Shown: in pieces, positions 12,101 to 27,023 of the stretch
How the letters are laid out: each line of letters starts with the position of its first letter
Numbering within the stretch: position 1 is the stretch's first letter
NCBI GenBank assembly: GCA_946811185.2
Contig: OX328098.1
Span: 44,455,650-44,519,649, forward strand
Reading direction: 5' to 3'
From: Hippopus hippopus
Lineage: Eukaryota > Mollusca > Bivalvia > Cardiida > Cardiidae
Length of the DNA stretch: 64,000 nt
Program-made: the position numbers and the translations under genes
Notes under the pieces: generated by a model
Seen by the model: the letters and a program-made list of their open reading frames with translations, nothing else
Database searches by the model: none
Told to the model about the DNA's origin: nothing

Positions 12101-15100
12101 TTTATTGACTAAAAAATTAAATGAAAAGGACAGAAAAATTATCTGAAAGTTAAATTGATGAAGAGTTTATTAAAATGCTGACCTTTCCGTCTTTGATGAC
12201 CTTTGTTTTGTCATACATCTCTTTAATGTGTCCGACAAATGTTGTCCATTCCGGTATTATAAACTGGTTCTTCAGTGCTTTAGAAATCAGTACAATGTTG
12301 TCTGTTACACATCTGTAGTTTGGATAAAGGGAAAATGTTCATCCTTTTGCTGCTGAACGTGACTAAACGCACTTTTGCGGACAGCGTAGATCAAGATCAG
12401 ACTGCACAGAACGTACAGTCTGATCTTGGATCTACACTGTCCGATAAGGTAAGATTTTTTCCCGGGAAAGGAACCTTGAATTTAGTTCGAGTTTTGCTAT
12501 CGACTCGGAAATTTCAATTTATAAAGCAGTTTAAGGGTTAATTATAAAGCTATGAACAATGAAATCTCTGTGTAAGATACCACTTGCAATCAGCGGCCAC
12601 CTTTATAGAAGAGCAACAGAAAAGTCTCGAAATACTATCCTTGTTCACTATTTAACAGATGACATAAATAGAGGATATTTGTTTTTTTCGGTGAAAAATC
12701 GAAATTTATTTCATCGAGTGAACACCATCGGTAATATTTTCACGAGTGGCGCAGCCACGAGTGAAAATATTACCGATGGTGTTCACGAGATGAAATAAAT
12801 TTCGATCTTTCACCGAAAAAAACAAATATTCTATTTATTTCATGCTTTTAACCCTTTCTGGGGGGAGCTTTATCAAAATCCAGTAGAGTTCTTTTCCGTT
12901 ATTCCCCGTGGCGTACCCCTCCCGCATAGCAACGCATTACAATATTACGTCAAGCGCGAGAAATGTAAGGTAAATGACGTCATATTTCCATCTGGTTGTG
13001 AGGCACGCGCAATTTACCTAGGCAACAAGAACATGAAAATCGGTATTTTCACTGGTCGTACCCGTGTAATATCGAAAAATATTTTCACTGCTATTTCTCG
13101 ATATCCTACCGGAAAGCATGAAATAATTATAAATTCGTTCACATTTAAATCATTTGCAGACAACCGATAAATCATATGTGGCTTAAGTGATGGGCTTTGT
13201 CTTTGAAAGAGAAAATTATTGTGTGAAAAGTAGAGAAATGCTAGTTTCCACCCCGGAGCATGTCGGTGTGTTGCAGCACCTTGTTAAAGTTTACTTACTC
13301 TTTAAAAGTGTCCCTTTCCACCATACCTCGGAGTTCATGCTCGTCGTGAAGCTGTTTCACCTCGACCTCGTGGAAACTGTCCATCGTCTCTCGAAGTCGT
13401 GGATCGTCATTTTTTAAACCAGTCTCGTTTAAAATCTAGAACGGATGATCAAAAGACAATGTTTTATATGAACACCTTGGCTTCCAGATGAAATGATGTT
13501 AAGTCCCAGAATTTCACCTCCCCTTATGTGTATATGAGACTTATATTATGCAAATTTAGTCAACCGCTAGAGAGCGTTCCGACATTTTGATATGTTTATA
13601 AACTGTGTATTTATAATTGAAAGGACGATAAGCAGCTAAATGTAATGAATGGGGGTCTTATTGCAGACGAGATTTATTCATACCATTTAAAAGCATGGAT
13701 ATTATAATAAGTCTGATAATGTATTGTGGTGCAATCTATCAACACTCCGGTTGCTTGCAAAAAAAAAGTATTGTAAAACAAAAATTTCAGATCACAATTT
13801 AAGATTATGATAACAGCATTCACCTTCTTAAACTTGTCAATCGACAGCCGTCCTTTGGGATCCGAGAGAAAGTCGAAGAGTCGATCTTCAAAATCTTCCA
13901 TCCCGGAAGAGAGCAAGTCGCTAAAAAGAGACATGTAGCAATATTTACACTCGGTGTCAAAATTCGAACATTTTAGATGCTTACCTACTCAAATTCCGTA
14001 CATTAAACAATCAACATAATTACGCTATGCCGTCTGAAAATGTCTATATCAATCTTTATGAATTCAACTTGAACATATTTTTATTAGAAAACTTGATAGT
14101 AAACAAAACTCACCATTTTGTAGGAAATGTTAACACTCAAGAGAGAAATGCTTGCTTATAAGATGTGTTATTCTTTGATGTACGTGGTATGATCATAAAT
14201 TGTTAGTAAAAGAAAATAAGTCAAGCCCATAATTTTCTTTCGTTTGAACTATTGAAGAAAATCTGAAAGAGGTTTATTTGAGAATTATTACAGAAAATTT
14301 CTACCTTTAAGCGATTTTGCGGAAAGAGGTCTATTTAATATATTTTCATTTAAATGCCGCGATAATAAGAGTTCTACATAAAGTAGAATTCCAAAATGCA
14401 AATTTTAGGATGCAGGATCATTTTGGTAAATTTTAGTCAAAACTTTTCCACGACGGACACCGGGCTACGACACAAACTCGCTGACTATCGGCCAATGGAG
14501 TGAAATTTGCTATCAATTGGTTACAAATTTGCATAACTTACAGTAGCAGTTTCTTGTCATACATCTTTGAAGTTTTCACTTTGCTTTTTAGGTTTTATAT
14601 ATATAGATATATAAAGCCGAGTTCCTTCTATTAAAAAAAACCCCAACCTCTGAATACATAAACTGTTACACACAGCTGAGAGAGAGAAAAAAAATCGTAT
14701 TAGTCCTGTAACATGCTTAAAGACAGCGCAATTTGCATGTACCGGTATGTCCTGATCACATAATAAAGCATTGTACAAAAGCACAAGTTTATTTTCATTC
14801 TATAAGTGTACATAACTAAAATATTGTAACAGGATTATGTCCTGGACAAAATACTGCTATCGAATTATTCGACGTCGGACACAAGTGTAAAATTAGTGCA
14901 TTTGTACCTTCAAAATCCTTTGTTACTATTATCCCTCGATCTGCCGATCCATATTATGGCATATTATCGTTTATTAATTACATCGTTGTATAAACGGACA
15001 TTTTATACTGTTTGATATGTATGAGATATTGTGTCTAAAACAGCACTACCGGCAAGAGCCATTCCTTGTTTATCAAACCCCCAACAACGAGGTCGGTGTA

Positions 15101-18100
15101 TACTGAAATTACGTTGTCTGTCTATCCAGAGATAAAAAAAATGAGGCATGCTCGTGAAAAGAGGGCTTAATGCATCTGCACAAAGTATCGACTCATGTTA
15201 GCCTGCGCAGTGAACTTTTTTTTTTTTTTTTTTGCCAATTTTCTGCATGTCAAAGGACCATTCTACCCCATGATTCAATCAGTTGTTAGACAAATTGATT
15301 TTATGGATCCATAATTATATGATTACCTCCTTGGTATAACGCATCACGAAGATGTTTTAAGTCTAATTTCGCAAGGGTGCAGCTCAGTTTTGCGTTCTCT
15401 TTTCCTCCTACAACTCAAACCAGTCGACAGAAATACTTATAGAAACCAACATTTTCTTATTTTCCTACGTGTTCTAATTTTCAAAAAGAATTCCATTTGT
15501 TTAAGACATAATCAAATTATCGTTTGCGAATCCTTTCAAGTCTAAAATTCTGTCGTTAACTACTGATTGATTGTATACTGTATTGAAGGAGTTAAGCTGG
15601 GATGTCGTATTTCAGCCCCATTATTTCCTGACTATTTAAGGCTGTATACCCGAAGAACTGTGTCATTTGGTCAGTTTACGTCGAAGATTTAGCACTCTAA
15701 AGTAAAGAAGGCAAGTGACTCAGTAAAGGTGTATTGTTCAACCAGGACAATTCCACTATTCACAAGTCTGTCATTGCCACGGCTACCATTGACCATTGTG
15801 ACCTTGAATTGACTGAACATCCGCCTTATTCGCCTGATATTCCTCTATCAGACTTTCATCTACTTCCAAAATTGAAAAAGAACATTTCCAGTACCTACTT
15901 TCGGTCAGACGATGACCTCATACATGCAGTGGAGGAATTTCTAACGATCAAGAAAAGGACTTTTCTAAAAATGGCATTGAGGCCCTTAAATATCTCAGGC
16001 TAAAGAGCAGCCTATAAATACTGAAGCGATTTGTATTGAAAAATAATGACATATGTCCTCCAAAAAGTCAAACCCTTACGTATGAGGCTAAGAACTTACC
16101 AATTAGCCTTCGTAATCTAATTGAAAGTCTAAGAGTGAGATTTACGTCTTGAATTGAGCGCAAGCCTGCTGGTTGCTAACAGTGGGTATAGTTTTTACTT
16201 CTTCGTTCTAAACCGAAAATAAAGAAAATCCGGTATGATTGATAGGGATTTCCTTAATACATAGCTTGTCCCGTGTTTGACCTTATTTTCTATGAACTGT
16301 TTTTGATCTTGAATTAATGCTGTCCAAATACTGTATTTTTATATTTTGTCAATCACTTACTTTAAAAAGTGCAAGCCCGCACTTTTCTTGTTTTCTGACA
16401 CCCAGTTCATTTATTGGTTTGGTGTTTAACGCTGTTTTCTACATTGTTTCATTCATATCGCGGCGGCCAGTGCACTTATTAATACTATATTGGAGCTCCT
16501 TTTACCAGTATTTCACACAATATTCTTTTTAAGCCAATGGCTGATGTACTAAATAAACGTCATCGAAAAAACAACCAGTGTATAAAAGGAATGGTTTCTG
16601 TCGCAACGTCTATCATTAGTCTTCCGAAAGTATTTTCCCCTTCTCTTCCTGTACTTCTCAGGCTAACTCATTTCATGTTTTCCAATTAAAACATATCTCT
16701 CCCCTATACCTAAACAGTTACTGGTATTATTTTTCTCTCACTGTATAGTATATTAGCTTAGATTTTATGACTTGTACTCGTTCTAAGCCATCAGCTTGGA
16801 GAAGAACATTATATGCTCTGTTTTCATTCTTATCCATTTTGCAGAAAATTTTGAATTGTATTTGTAAATTATCATGTTAAAATAATGTTAAAATTAAACT
16901 ATTTGACATAGCTTGGAATCGAACAAGCTAACCCTTGATTTCAAGGCCTATACGTTACCGACAAAGCTACCGAGCTCGGCTCGACCAACAGCCGTTGCAA
17001 ATACACAATTCAAATTTCCACTATTGATTAATGCTTTTGTAACTAGGAATGAAAAATGCATGTATTACTACTGGGACTTAAACATGGATATTGTTTTTTG
17101 TAACTTGACAATGTTTAATTCCTCTGCAACCATGAAAAAATCGCATTTAATGCGACTAAAACTTGAAAGTAAATTACGCTGTTGTAATTTGAAAATGGGT
17201 TAAGATTTCGTCACCAGAGAGAAATGCATCTTATAACATTGATACCTGAAGGTAATTAATGCTTATTTAACTTGAAGTCAATTTTTGTTTTTGTAACTTA
17301 GGTATGAGAGGTACAACACTATTGTATTTACAGATGATTTTGCAATTTCAAAGAGATTCATGTTTTTGTAACCTTGAAAAAATCATAAAATGTTATTTTG
17401 AGTTAAACGTAAGTTACGCCTTTGTAACTTGAAGATAGATAAGTTGAAAAAAGATGTAACACTACTGAAATAAGGAGATAAGTAATGCATTTGTAGCTAG
17501 AAAGAGATGCATGTTATACTATTGTATATATAAGAGAATTAACATTTTTTTACGTTTTCTTTTACTTTTGTAAATTGAAAATGATACATGTAATCTCCTG
17601 GTTTTTAAAGACGATAATGATTTTTGCAAAGTTTGAAATCATTAATGTTTTTGTAAGCCATAGAAATACACTTTGTCTTTGTAACTTTAAGATACGATAT
17701 TGATACCTCTTTTAACTTGAAGATGGTTAACGCTTTTCTTATGAGAAAAAAAAAGCATATAGTGTTATTGGAACTTTTAAGATAAATGCTTTTGTAGTTT
17801 GAAGATAATTAATGCTCTTGTACATAACTTAAAGATAATTAATGCTTTGAAACTTGAAGATGTTTATGTTTTTGTAATTTGAAGAAAGTTAATGCCTTTC
17901 TACCCAAAAGATGATTAATGATTCTATAAATTGAAGATAATTTATGCTTTCTTAACTTAAAGATAATTAACGTTTTTGTGACTTAAAGATGATGAATGCT
18001 CTTGTAATTTGAAGATAATCCATCATTTTAAAGATGATAAATCCCTTGTAACCAGAAAGAAATGTATTTTATGCTATTGGAACTTAAAGACGACTCATGC

Positions 18101-21100
18101 TTTTGTAGCTTGAAGATGATACATGTATTACTCCTGTTACATGCAGGTAAGTGGTGTTTTTGCAATCTCAAAAAAATTAATATTTCTATAACCTGGAACA
18201 AATACATGTAATGTGACGTGAACTTAATGAAGTTATGCTATTGCAACTTAAGAATGATCAGTACTTTTATGATTGAAGATTAATAATTCTTTTGTAACTT
18301 GGAAAAAAGAAAAAAACTCGTGTAGTTTTCTCAGACTTGAAGGTAAGTAATGGTTTTGTAACTGGAAAGCGATACATGTAGTACTTTTGGAACCTGAAGA
18401 TAATCAATACTTTTGTAACATAAGATTACTACTGCTTTGGTAACAGGAAGATGACAAATGCTTTTGTAACTTAACACACTGCATGTAACATTATTGAAAC
18501 TTGAAGATAAGAAATTCATTTGTAACTTAAAGCTGGTTCATGCTTTTCTATTTTGAACAAATTACATGTTTATGTTATACAATTGAAACTTGAAGATCAC
18601 TAGTGCTTTTGTAACTTTAAGATGACTCATGCATTCTTAACATGAACAAATTATATGTAACGCAATTCAGTTTGAAGATTATTAATGCAAGTATTACTCA
18701 AAGACTGTTCATGCTTTTGTAACTTGAACAAACTTTAATTATATAATATGTATGCTATTGAAACTTGAAGATCACTTATCCTTCTTTAACTTGGAGACGA
18801 TTTGTGCTTTTGTAACCTGGAAAGAATACATATAATGCTACTAAGTAGAAGATAAGAAATCTTTTGTGAAACGGTTTTGAAACTTGAAACCAGTGCTTTT
18901 GTCATTTGAAAAAAAAAAAAACTTTTAAACTTAGTGATGACTGATTTAATATATAGGCAAAAATGATTATTTTTAACATACAGGCAGCCTGCTGGATAAT
19001 GTCTGCTGAATTAAGGATTAATATCTAAAGGTGGGAAACAGTTTACGCCCAACAAAGAACAAACCTAACTGCTACACTTTCGGTGACGTATCATGCAGTC
19101 TATGTCTGGTTCAACATAAGTCAGCAAAGGAGCCCATGAGGTCTACGGTATTCTTAGGGTAAGTAACAAAAGTCTCAAAACAGGTTTCGAGACATTGCGA
19201 ATATAGCTATAAAGAACCGCTACATCAGGTTACAAAGAAATGTTCATTTTAATAAAAATAAATGCCTACCTTTGTTCGTGAAGCATGGTTGGAATTTTCC
19301 CCCTTTCAGAAAAGATCCAATATCGTGCAATGTATAGTGATTGTTAAACGATAAGAAGAATTTACAGTACTAACCCAATAGAAGGAAAACTAAATATTTC
19401 ACCCCTCGATTTTAACCCTTAACCTTTTAGGTATAGCCTTAGGAGCTTTCTGCGGACTGTGTAGATCGTGCAGTCCGTTCTTGGATCAACATAGTCCTGT
19501 ATTTGGTAATATTTCCTGGTCAAACAGGCTTAAAATTAGAAAAAAAAAAAAAAAACTATGGTGATTTAACGGACTTTATTTTGATATAAGTAGTGCTCTA
19601 AGGGTTAATTTCATGTCTAAATGCACCGCGACCTTTTCTTACAAAAAATTCAAGGTCAACGAACACAATCGTAGACCAACATACTAATCCTTGTTTTTAC
19701 AGGTCTATACATAATTAACCAAATATAAGTAAAGAGCATTTTAGAGTATTATAGAGTATTATCCTAATCGTCTTTAAAGGGGCACTAAAACATATTTTAA
19801 CCACAATTTATTTTGCTGGAGAAAGTTGATATATCACAAAAACGCGACTGTTTACCTTTAGGTGAAAAAAACAAATTGCTGGAAAAAAATCCTCTGGTGG
19901 GACTCGAACCCATAACCTTCAAAACCATAGTCGGCCGATAGTAGGTTGTGTAAAAATTGTGTACATGTATATATCTCTTATTATGCAATAAAAGCTATAT
20001 TGTTATTGCCGGAATAGGAAAGTCTAAAGAAAAAATACAACACAACGGTACTCCCTCGTATTTTCTGCATGTATTTCTATCTAGGTTTTAACGCTAAAGC
20101 CATCTTTACACGCCAATAAAAATTAGCAGTTTTTGTTAATATTTCATATAAAGAATAATCTGGTTCAAAGTTCCTTTTATACTGGCAGACCAGAAAATAC
20201 AATTCCGAAAAGTATTTCATGATCAATTTTTGAGCAACCGAAAAGATTCTTTGACAGACCTTAAATCTGAGACAGCCTCAGAATAAACTTTTTTTTTCAG
20301 TCACTACAATACGATACAATACGATACAATACAATACAATGCAATACAATTAACTTGATTACGTAATACCAGGTCACCGACCCATCGTACAGTTCAACAG
20401 AATTTTCTTTACTTTCAATTGCAAGGTCGATTTGGGGAAAATATCACAAAGAAACGCTCAAAAATTCATATTGAACTTAAAGATGCATTAACGCTGTAAG
20501 TTCCAGAGGATTTTTGCCAGAAATCGCATAATCAATCATCGATCCTAAGTATCTGAACTAGCTGGATTCGTAACAAGCTTCGTGCGCTTAAAACTGACTA
20601 ATTTATTGCCTTTTGTACGCACTGTAAATCGTAGCGCTTTAAGCTTTAACGGACGACCTAGATCAAGATCACACTGCATAGAATGTGTAGTCTGATCTTG
20701 GATCCATACCTACCGTCCGCTTGTTTAGTTAAGGCAATACAAGTTGGCTTCTTTACAACAGAAGCCAGGAGAGGTCAGCATCAATGTTTTCAAATAGTTT
20801 ATTGGCTTTTAATTTCAATATATTTTGGTACATGTAAACAAACAAGTAAAAAAGCCGCCGCGTAGAAACCTCATATGCTTTACATGACGGTCATTTGACC
20901 TTCTTGCCGCCTTTTTAAGTCGCATGATTTGTCCAGCGGTCTTCTTTCTCTTTTTTAACGAAATTCTTCTTATTTTTTCCTCTGCTTAGATTTATTTGCT
21001 TAATGAAAAATTACAATTATTTGAGAGGTCATTTGCAGCCATGGCAAATTAATATAACAAATCTTTTCTGAAATTCGTCCTATAAAAATAAACCACGTCT

Positions 21101-24100
21101 ATTTCCTGTTTCGGTTTTTTGATTTCGCTTTATTTACAAAACCATGACGAAACAGACTGTGTATCAGTAAAATTTCGCAAGAAAAATGGATTTAGACAGC
21201 AAATTCTGTGGCAGTCTGCCTTTTAAACTCACCACTGTTGGTGAGATCTGATGACCTCTCCAATAATAGGTTCGAGAAAAAAACATCCGAGTACAACGAA
21301 TTGTATTTTCAGCCATCGAAAGAGATCGTGTTTATATATTTGGCGCTGAACGAGTTTACCGGTACCAATTTTAAAAAGGTTTGGTGATTTTTTCCCTTCT
21401 AAATAATGTGACAGAGTCCAAATATTTTGAAAACAAATTATTTCAACAATTACAGGGTAAAGCTGAATAAATCCCTCTCGATCACGGTAGCTTGGTCTCT
21501 CAATTCTACACCAGACGACAACGTTTTAGACTTGTCCGATTTGAAAGCATTTGCAGACGACACGTTTATATGTTGCGCAAAAGATGGGATTTGTCTTGGA
21601 AACAAAATAAAACTCTCAAGCAAAAGAAGGAAATACTGGTTCCCAGTGTTTTCTACGTTTCCTCACGCTGTTTTCAAAAGCTTTCTTCCTTATGAACATT
21701 AACCCTTAACCTGCTAGATAAGTTAAATGAAACTTTCAAGTTGATATAGTAGATACTCAAATGTTGCTATTTCAAATTATCGTTTTGGGGAAGAGATCTA
21801 CTTATCGTACAGTGTAGATCAAAGATCAGACTGCACGTTCAGTGTAGTCTGATCTTGATTTACGCTGTCCGGAAAAGATCAGTGAGTCGCGCTTAGCAGC
21901 GTAAGGGTTTAAGATCGGTATTACAGTGTAAAGCGTTCTATGCTATCTAATCTTGATCCATACCGTCCGCAAGCGCCCCTGTTTTCGCCGATAGCGCTGA
22001 AGGATTAACCTTTACAGCGCAAAATATGTGAGTCATGTTCTGTGAAAAGAGGGTTCAGTGCAAAAAGAATCGACCCATATCAGCCTGCGTGGACTCTCCA
22101 AAAAATGTGAGCCATGTACTGTGAAACATGGGCTAAATGCATCTTCAAAAAGAATCGACCCATGTCAGCCTGCGCAGTCCGCGCAGGCTGACATGGGTCG
22201 AAACTTTTTGCTATTTGTAAATTATTGCATGTAAAAGAACCATTCTACCGCAGGATTCAGCCATTCGTTGGACGAAATGGATTTTGTGGATCAATAATTA
22301 TGCGATGGCTTGCTTGGTATTTGCCACAGCACGGCTCATATCAAATGGACTTAATCCAATTAGGAAAGAAAGCCTATCACTGTTGTTTAAATGGTTTTTT
22401 TTGCCAGAATATTTTAAGATACATTCTTACAGCTAGAAAAAAACGCTGTCAAAACTTGAAAGTGTATAGAATGCCTAAGCTGTGTAAATATACCACTTTA
22501 TATGATGCAAAGGGGAAAAAACACAAGGGATTCGTTCTCATTTAAAACCGGAAACGACAACATCGATTGTCCCCGAAGGCCCCCAAAACAACTTCATTGC
22601 AGTCTGATTTCGATATTTGCTGTCCGAAAAAATGCCTGAAAAGGGTAGTCAAATATTGATCTACATTGTCTGCAAAGAGCAGTCTGGTCTTGATCTACAT
22701 TGTGGGCAAAATTAGTTGAAGTTGTGTTCACCGCTTGAAGGTCTTCCTTGCTTCCAACCTAAAGAAACGAGTGCAAAAATGATATATTCACTGATATATT
22801 TATACAGTGGACGCAAATATTCGTACAAAGCTACATTAATTCTTTTCCAGTCGAATAGCAATTGTTTTTCTATATTTCTGTGTTCAACCATTCAAATACA
22901 AACAACGATTCACACCACCAATTCAATTTATTACAGTCCGTGCTTCATTTGTTTTTCGGAATGTAAGCTTTCACTCTGAGGCATGGAAAATCTGCTGATG
23001 CTGCATAGCTGAAGTAGAAGTGCAAGCTGCATTGCCGTCAACTACGCAGACTAATTTCGATGCTGGGCACAAGTCCCATACCAAAAGTAGTTGGTGCCAT
23101 GGCATATACTAGGATACCCGAATTCTTTCAAGACCATGTACCATTTTGAAATCTAACATTCGTTTTTTGCATGGTGACACAGGTTGAATCCGATTTTCAC
23201 CTCGTGTGTAGCTTATATTTGCGGCTTGTAAATTATAAGATATGCATTAGTTACATGGAAGTACTTGGTTTAGGTTCAATTTACAGCAGGGCTACTGTGT
23301 TTTGTCTGTGCTCGGCATGAGAGGTTGGATCGTAACTCTGTATCATGAGTTTTCTAGTCACCATAAGAGTTATGTCCCTTCCTTCTTCAGGCTTAAACTC
23401 GTTTGTCAATTATTCTCAAAATGACGTTAGGCCGTGTGCCGGCAGGTGTGTAGCTAACCAAAAATAAAGTACACACGAAGTAATACCGAAGATATTACCC
23501 GATGCGCGAAGCAGCGTGGAGGAGTAGGGTGCTGGAGGGGGATCCCAGGGGGTGGGGGTTTCGTCTGAATAAGCTTCATTGCATGCCAAAATGAAACATT
23601 AATTTCAAATAAAACTCGTACTTGACCTTGAAAATTTTAGGCGAGAATTTTTTTTTATTTTTTTATTTTTTTTTTTTCAAACTTTACGCAGCTGCGTTAT
23701 TTTTTGCGTACAGGCATCTATGCGTTTTTAAATCCTTTGTTACTATTACTCGATAAAATTTGTAGCATGTATCAATGATACATCCAATCAAAATTTGGTA
23801 TTAAACTGTTTTTGAAAAGTCGAGTAATGGGAAAATTCTACATTCTTCTGGGACAATCTAGAACATAATTTACATGATATAAGGAGCCGTATCCACCAAC
23901 CTCTCTTACGTACAGTTTTGGCCTTTATATTTGAGATTTTCTAAATTTGAAAGTAACTCAACTTCCGATTGGCTCAACCAAATTGTTTAGCCAATCAGAA
24001 GTTATGTTACGTTAAAATTTAGAAAATCTTGGAAAATAAAAATTTTCTTATAACAATGTTTGGTAAATACGTACGGAACCAGAATTTAAAAAAAAAAAAA

Positions 24101-26988
24101 CTCGGGAAAACAGTGAAAGTGGTGCCACAAAGCTACAGGGGTTTAACTTGATAACCGTTGCCCTGCCATACAAGACAGCTGATGAGTGATGTGTAGACCA
24201 AGATCAACCTGTAAACGTACACGTGCTGTCTAAACTTTCCTGATCTTAAATTTCAGCCTTCTCCAAACTGGCCTCATCCATATAACCTATATCTAATGGT
24301 TTCATCTATACAATGCCTCACCAGACGACGATATTTTAGACGCTTCCATATCCAAAGTTTATACAGACGACATAAAAGTGTCGCTAAAACCATGAGATTT
24401 GCCATTGAAAACATTAGAAAATATTGTGGCAAATGGAGAAAATACTGGTAACCAGCATTTTCTCCTTTTCCCACAATGTTTTCAAAAGCCCTCTTTTCCA
24501 GTTTCGTTATAACGTCGGTTAGAATAGCAAACGGACAACATGTATCTAATGCTGCAAAAAAAATAACCCTTTACCAAACGATCCCGTGTACTGACAGCCC
24601 TGGGAAAGGTAACTTGAAAGCATTGTGGAAAATCAGCTTTTTCTTCTTTTACCACAATGTTTCCTATCCAGTCAGAAACAAATCCTATCATTTAAACAGT
24701 TGTCTGCAAATGTTTTCAATTTGTTCAAGACTAAAACTTTGTTGACTGGAATAGGATAAATGAAATCTATTGTAATTACTAACAATATTAATATTAGTCT
24801 AACCCTTTATCATACAATCTCGTGTTTTAATGACCCCTATGAAAAAGCCTTTTGGAAACCATTACGGGAAAGGGATAAAATGCTGGAAACTTTTCCCACA
24901 ATGTTTCTACTTTTCAAAGAAAAATATCATCATTTCAGACTCATTTAACTTTTCGTCTGCAAATGCTTTCAATTTAAACAAGTCTAAAATTTTGTCGTCT
25001 GGTAAAAGTTTAATTCGACAGTTTAAGGGTTGCGGGAAAAATTCACAACACACGTACCGAAAAGGGATGTTGTTATTTATATTCCCGTCCATCTGTGAAA
25101 CACTATATGCACATTTAGAGTTCGTATACACGCACTCACAATATGCAAGACCGTGGTCCCGTAAAATAGTTTATGCTCAATGACTTTTACATGACCCCAG
25201 ACATGCCCCTTCAATGTGGTAAGATATACAAGGGATCAGTGAATATTGTGTTGCGAGCACATGTACTTGTTATAAACTTCGCCCTCTCAATAATCTTATA
25301 TAAACGATTGATTGATTGATTGACTGATTGATTGATTAAATGATTTTGATTGATTGAACAAAAGAACAGAGGTTTACGTTGTTTTTAACCTTATTTCAGT
25401 CATATCACGGCGTTAGGTCATTTACGAGTTCATGTATGTCCTGGGTTTCATCAGAACTGTTCGTGCGGTTTGCCCAAGGACACCTCTACGAAAAGCCAAT
25501 TGCTTCAAGTGAAGATTGAACCCGGGACCTTCAGGTTACGAATCCTGCATTCTACCACAAAGCCGCGCAGGCTAATATATAAAACTGAATATATTTCAGC
25601 CGAAGACAACCTCAGGTCATTTATTATCATTATACAAATACGCCATGCTCTGGCAAAAGGGGGCTTAAGGCATATCCGCCATGCATTACACAAGTCAGGT
25701 CATCATATAATTATGAATCTTTTAAATCCATTTTGTCAAAAAACCAAGTTGATCATGAGGCAGTATGGTCTTTTGACATGCACAAAATTAACCGATAACA
25801 AAAAGTTTCGGGGAATGTCAACCTGCGCGGACTGTGCAGGCTGACATGGGTCGATACTTTTGAAGATGTAGTAAGCCCCCATATCACAGAACATGGCCCA
25901 GGTAATATTTCTAAATTGGGATGGAAATAGGTCGATATTCATCTTCAACCTGGTATAGACGACGTAATAGATGGATAAGTATTAAGAGTCTTTGTTATTT
26001 GATTGTATTTTTTTTTTCCTGTATTTTACATTGCTGCAGAATAAGATATATTTCAACCTTGTTATTGACGGCGAAATGATTCACATACTTCTAAACTTGA
26101 ATAGAAAAGTCGTTATTTTCTTTGTGTGTACATAAGACGAAAGACAAAAAAAAAAATAAGAAGAGATGTCTTTGTTAATTGATTGTTAATTGTATCAACA
26201 ATCGATTGCTTTTTCTGCGTATTATATTACTGATGAAAAAGATATGTTTAAAATATGTTGCAGAGGGCGAAGTCATTATTTTTTACAAACTGTATCTTTA
26301 ATTTGAAATGGAAAAAGTCGTCACCTTCATTGTGGCCTGTGGTACTTTATCTTCGTCCTGGCGCAGAATACGTAATTCAATATGTACAAAATAATTTTAA
26401 GAGTTTTTGTTAATTGATTGTATTACTTTTCTGTATACTGTATTACTGGTGAATAAAATATATTTGAACCATGCTCTGTGAAAAGGAGGCTTAGTGCATC
26501 TATGAAAAGTATCGACCCATGTCAGCCTGCGCGGACTGCGCAGGCTGACCTGAATCGAAACTTTTCGCCATTTAAACTATGAGATAGAGGGCGAAGTTTG
26601 TCAATAAACAAGTACCTGTGGTCGCAAGTCGAGCGATAGAACCGTTCTACATACATGTATGTCTTACCATTATTCACGTATTCTAACGATCCAAAGGAAG
26701 GAAGCCCTTGAAAACATTGTGGAAATAATCAGCATTTTCTCATTCTCCTTTCTCAACAATGTTTTCGGAAGCCCTCGTCTTCATGTCTTTTAAATTTTGG
26801 ATCATTTAGTAAAGCAAATCGTTACAAATGGTGGTTAAATATAGGTCCTTGACACAGACGCTAAAAAAAGATTATACGAGACACTTAAAAATCGTAACAA
26901 AGGGAATTATTTGATTTTTATTTGAGTAAGCAGTCGGGTTTAACGGTCAGTAATTGTCAATCATAAACCTGTATAATTATTTGCTCAT

Positions 26989-27023
<35 letters not shown>

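Larger units (their letters stand above)
13921..17030. other. GLS intron 1, left part
   Basis: Holds an F3 relic at 15140, a mariner fragment at 15594, SINE pieces at 16420 and 16908, and otherwise AT-rich sequence with no supported exon. The stretch 14000-15130 shows nothing recognisable. Confidence 0.5.

Noticed and set aside
24274..25183. Overlapping frames of 60-117 codons on both strands
   Set aside because: All fall inside three consecutive F1 MITEs.
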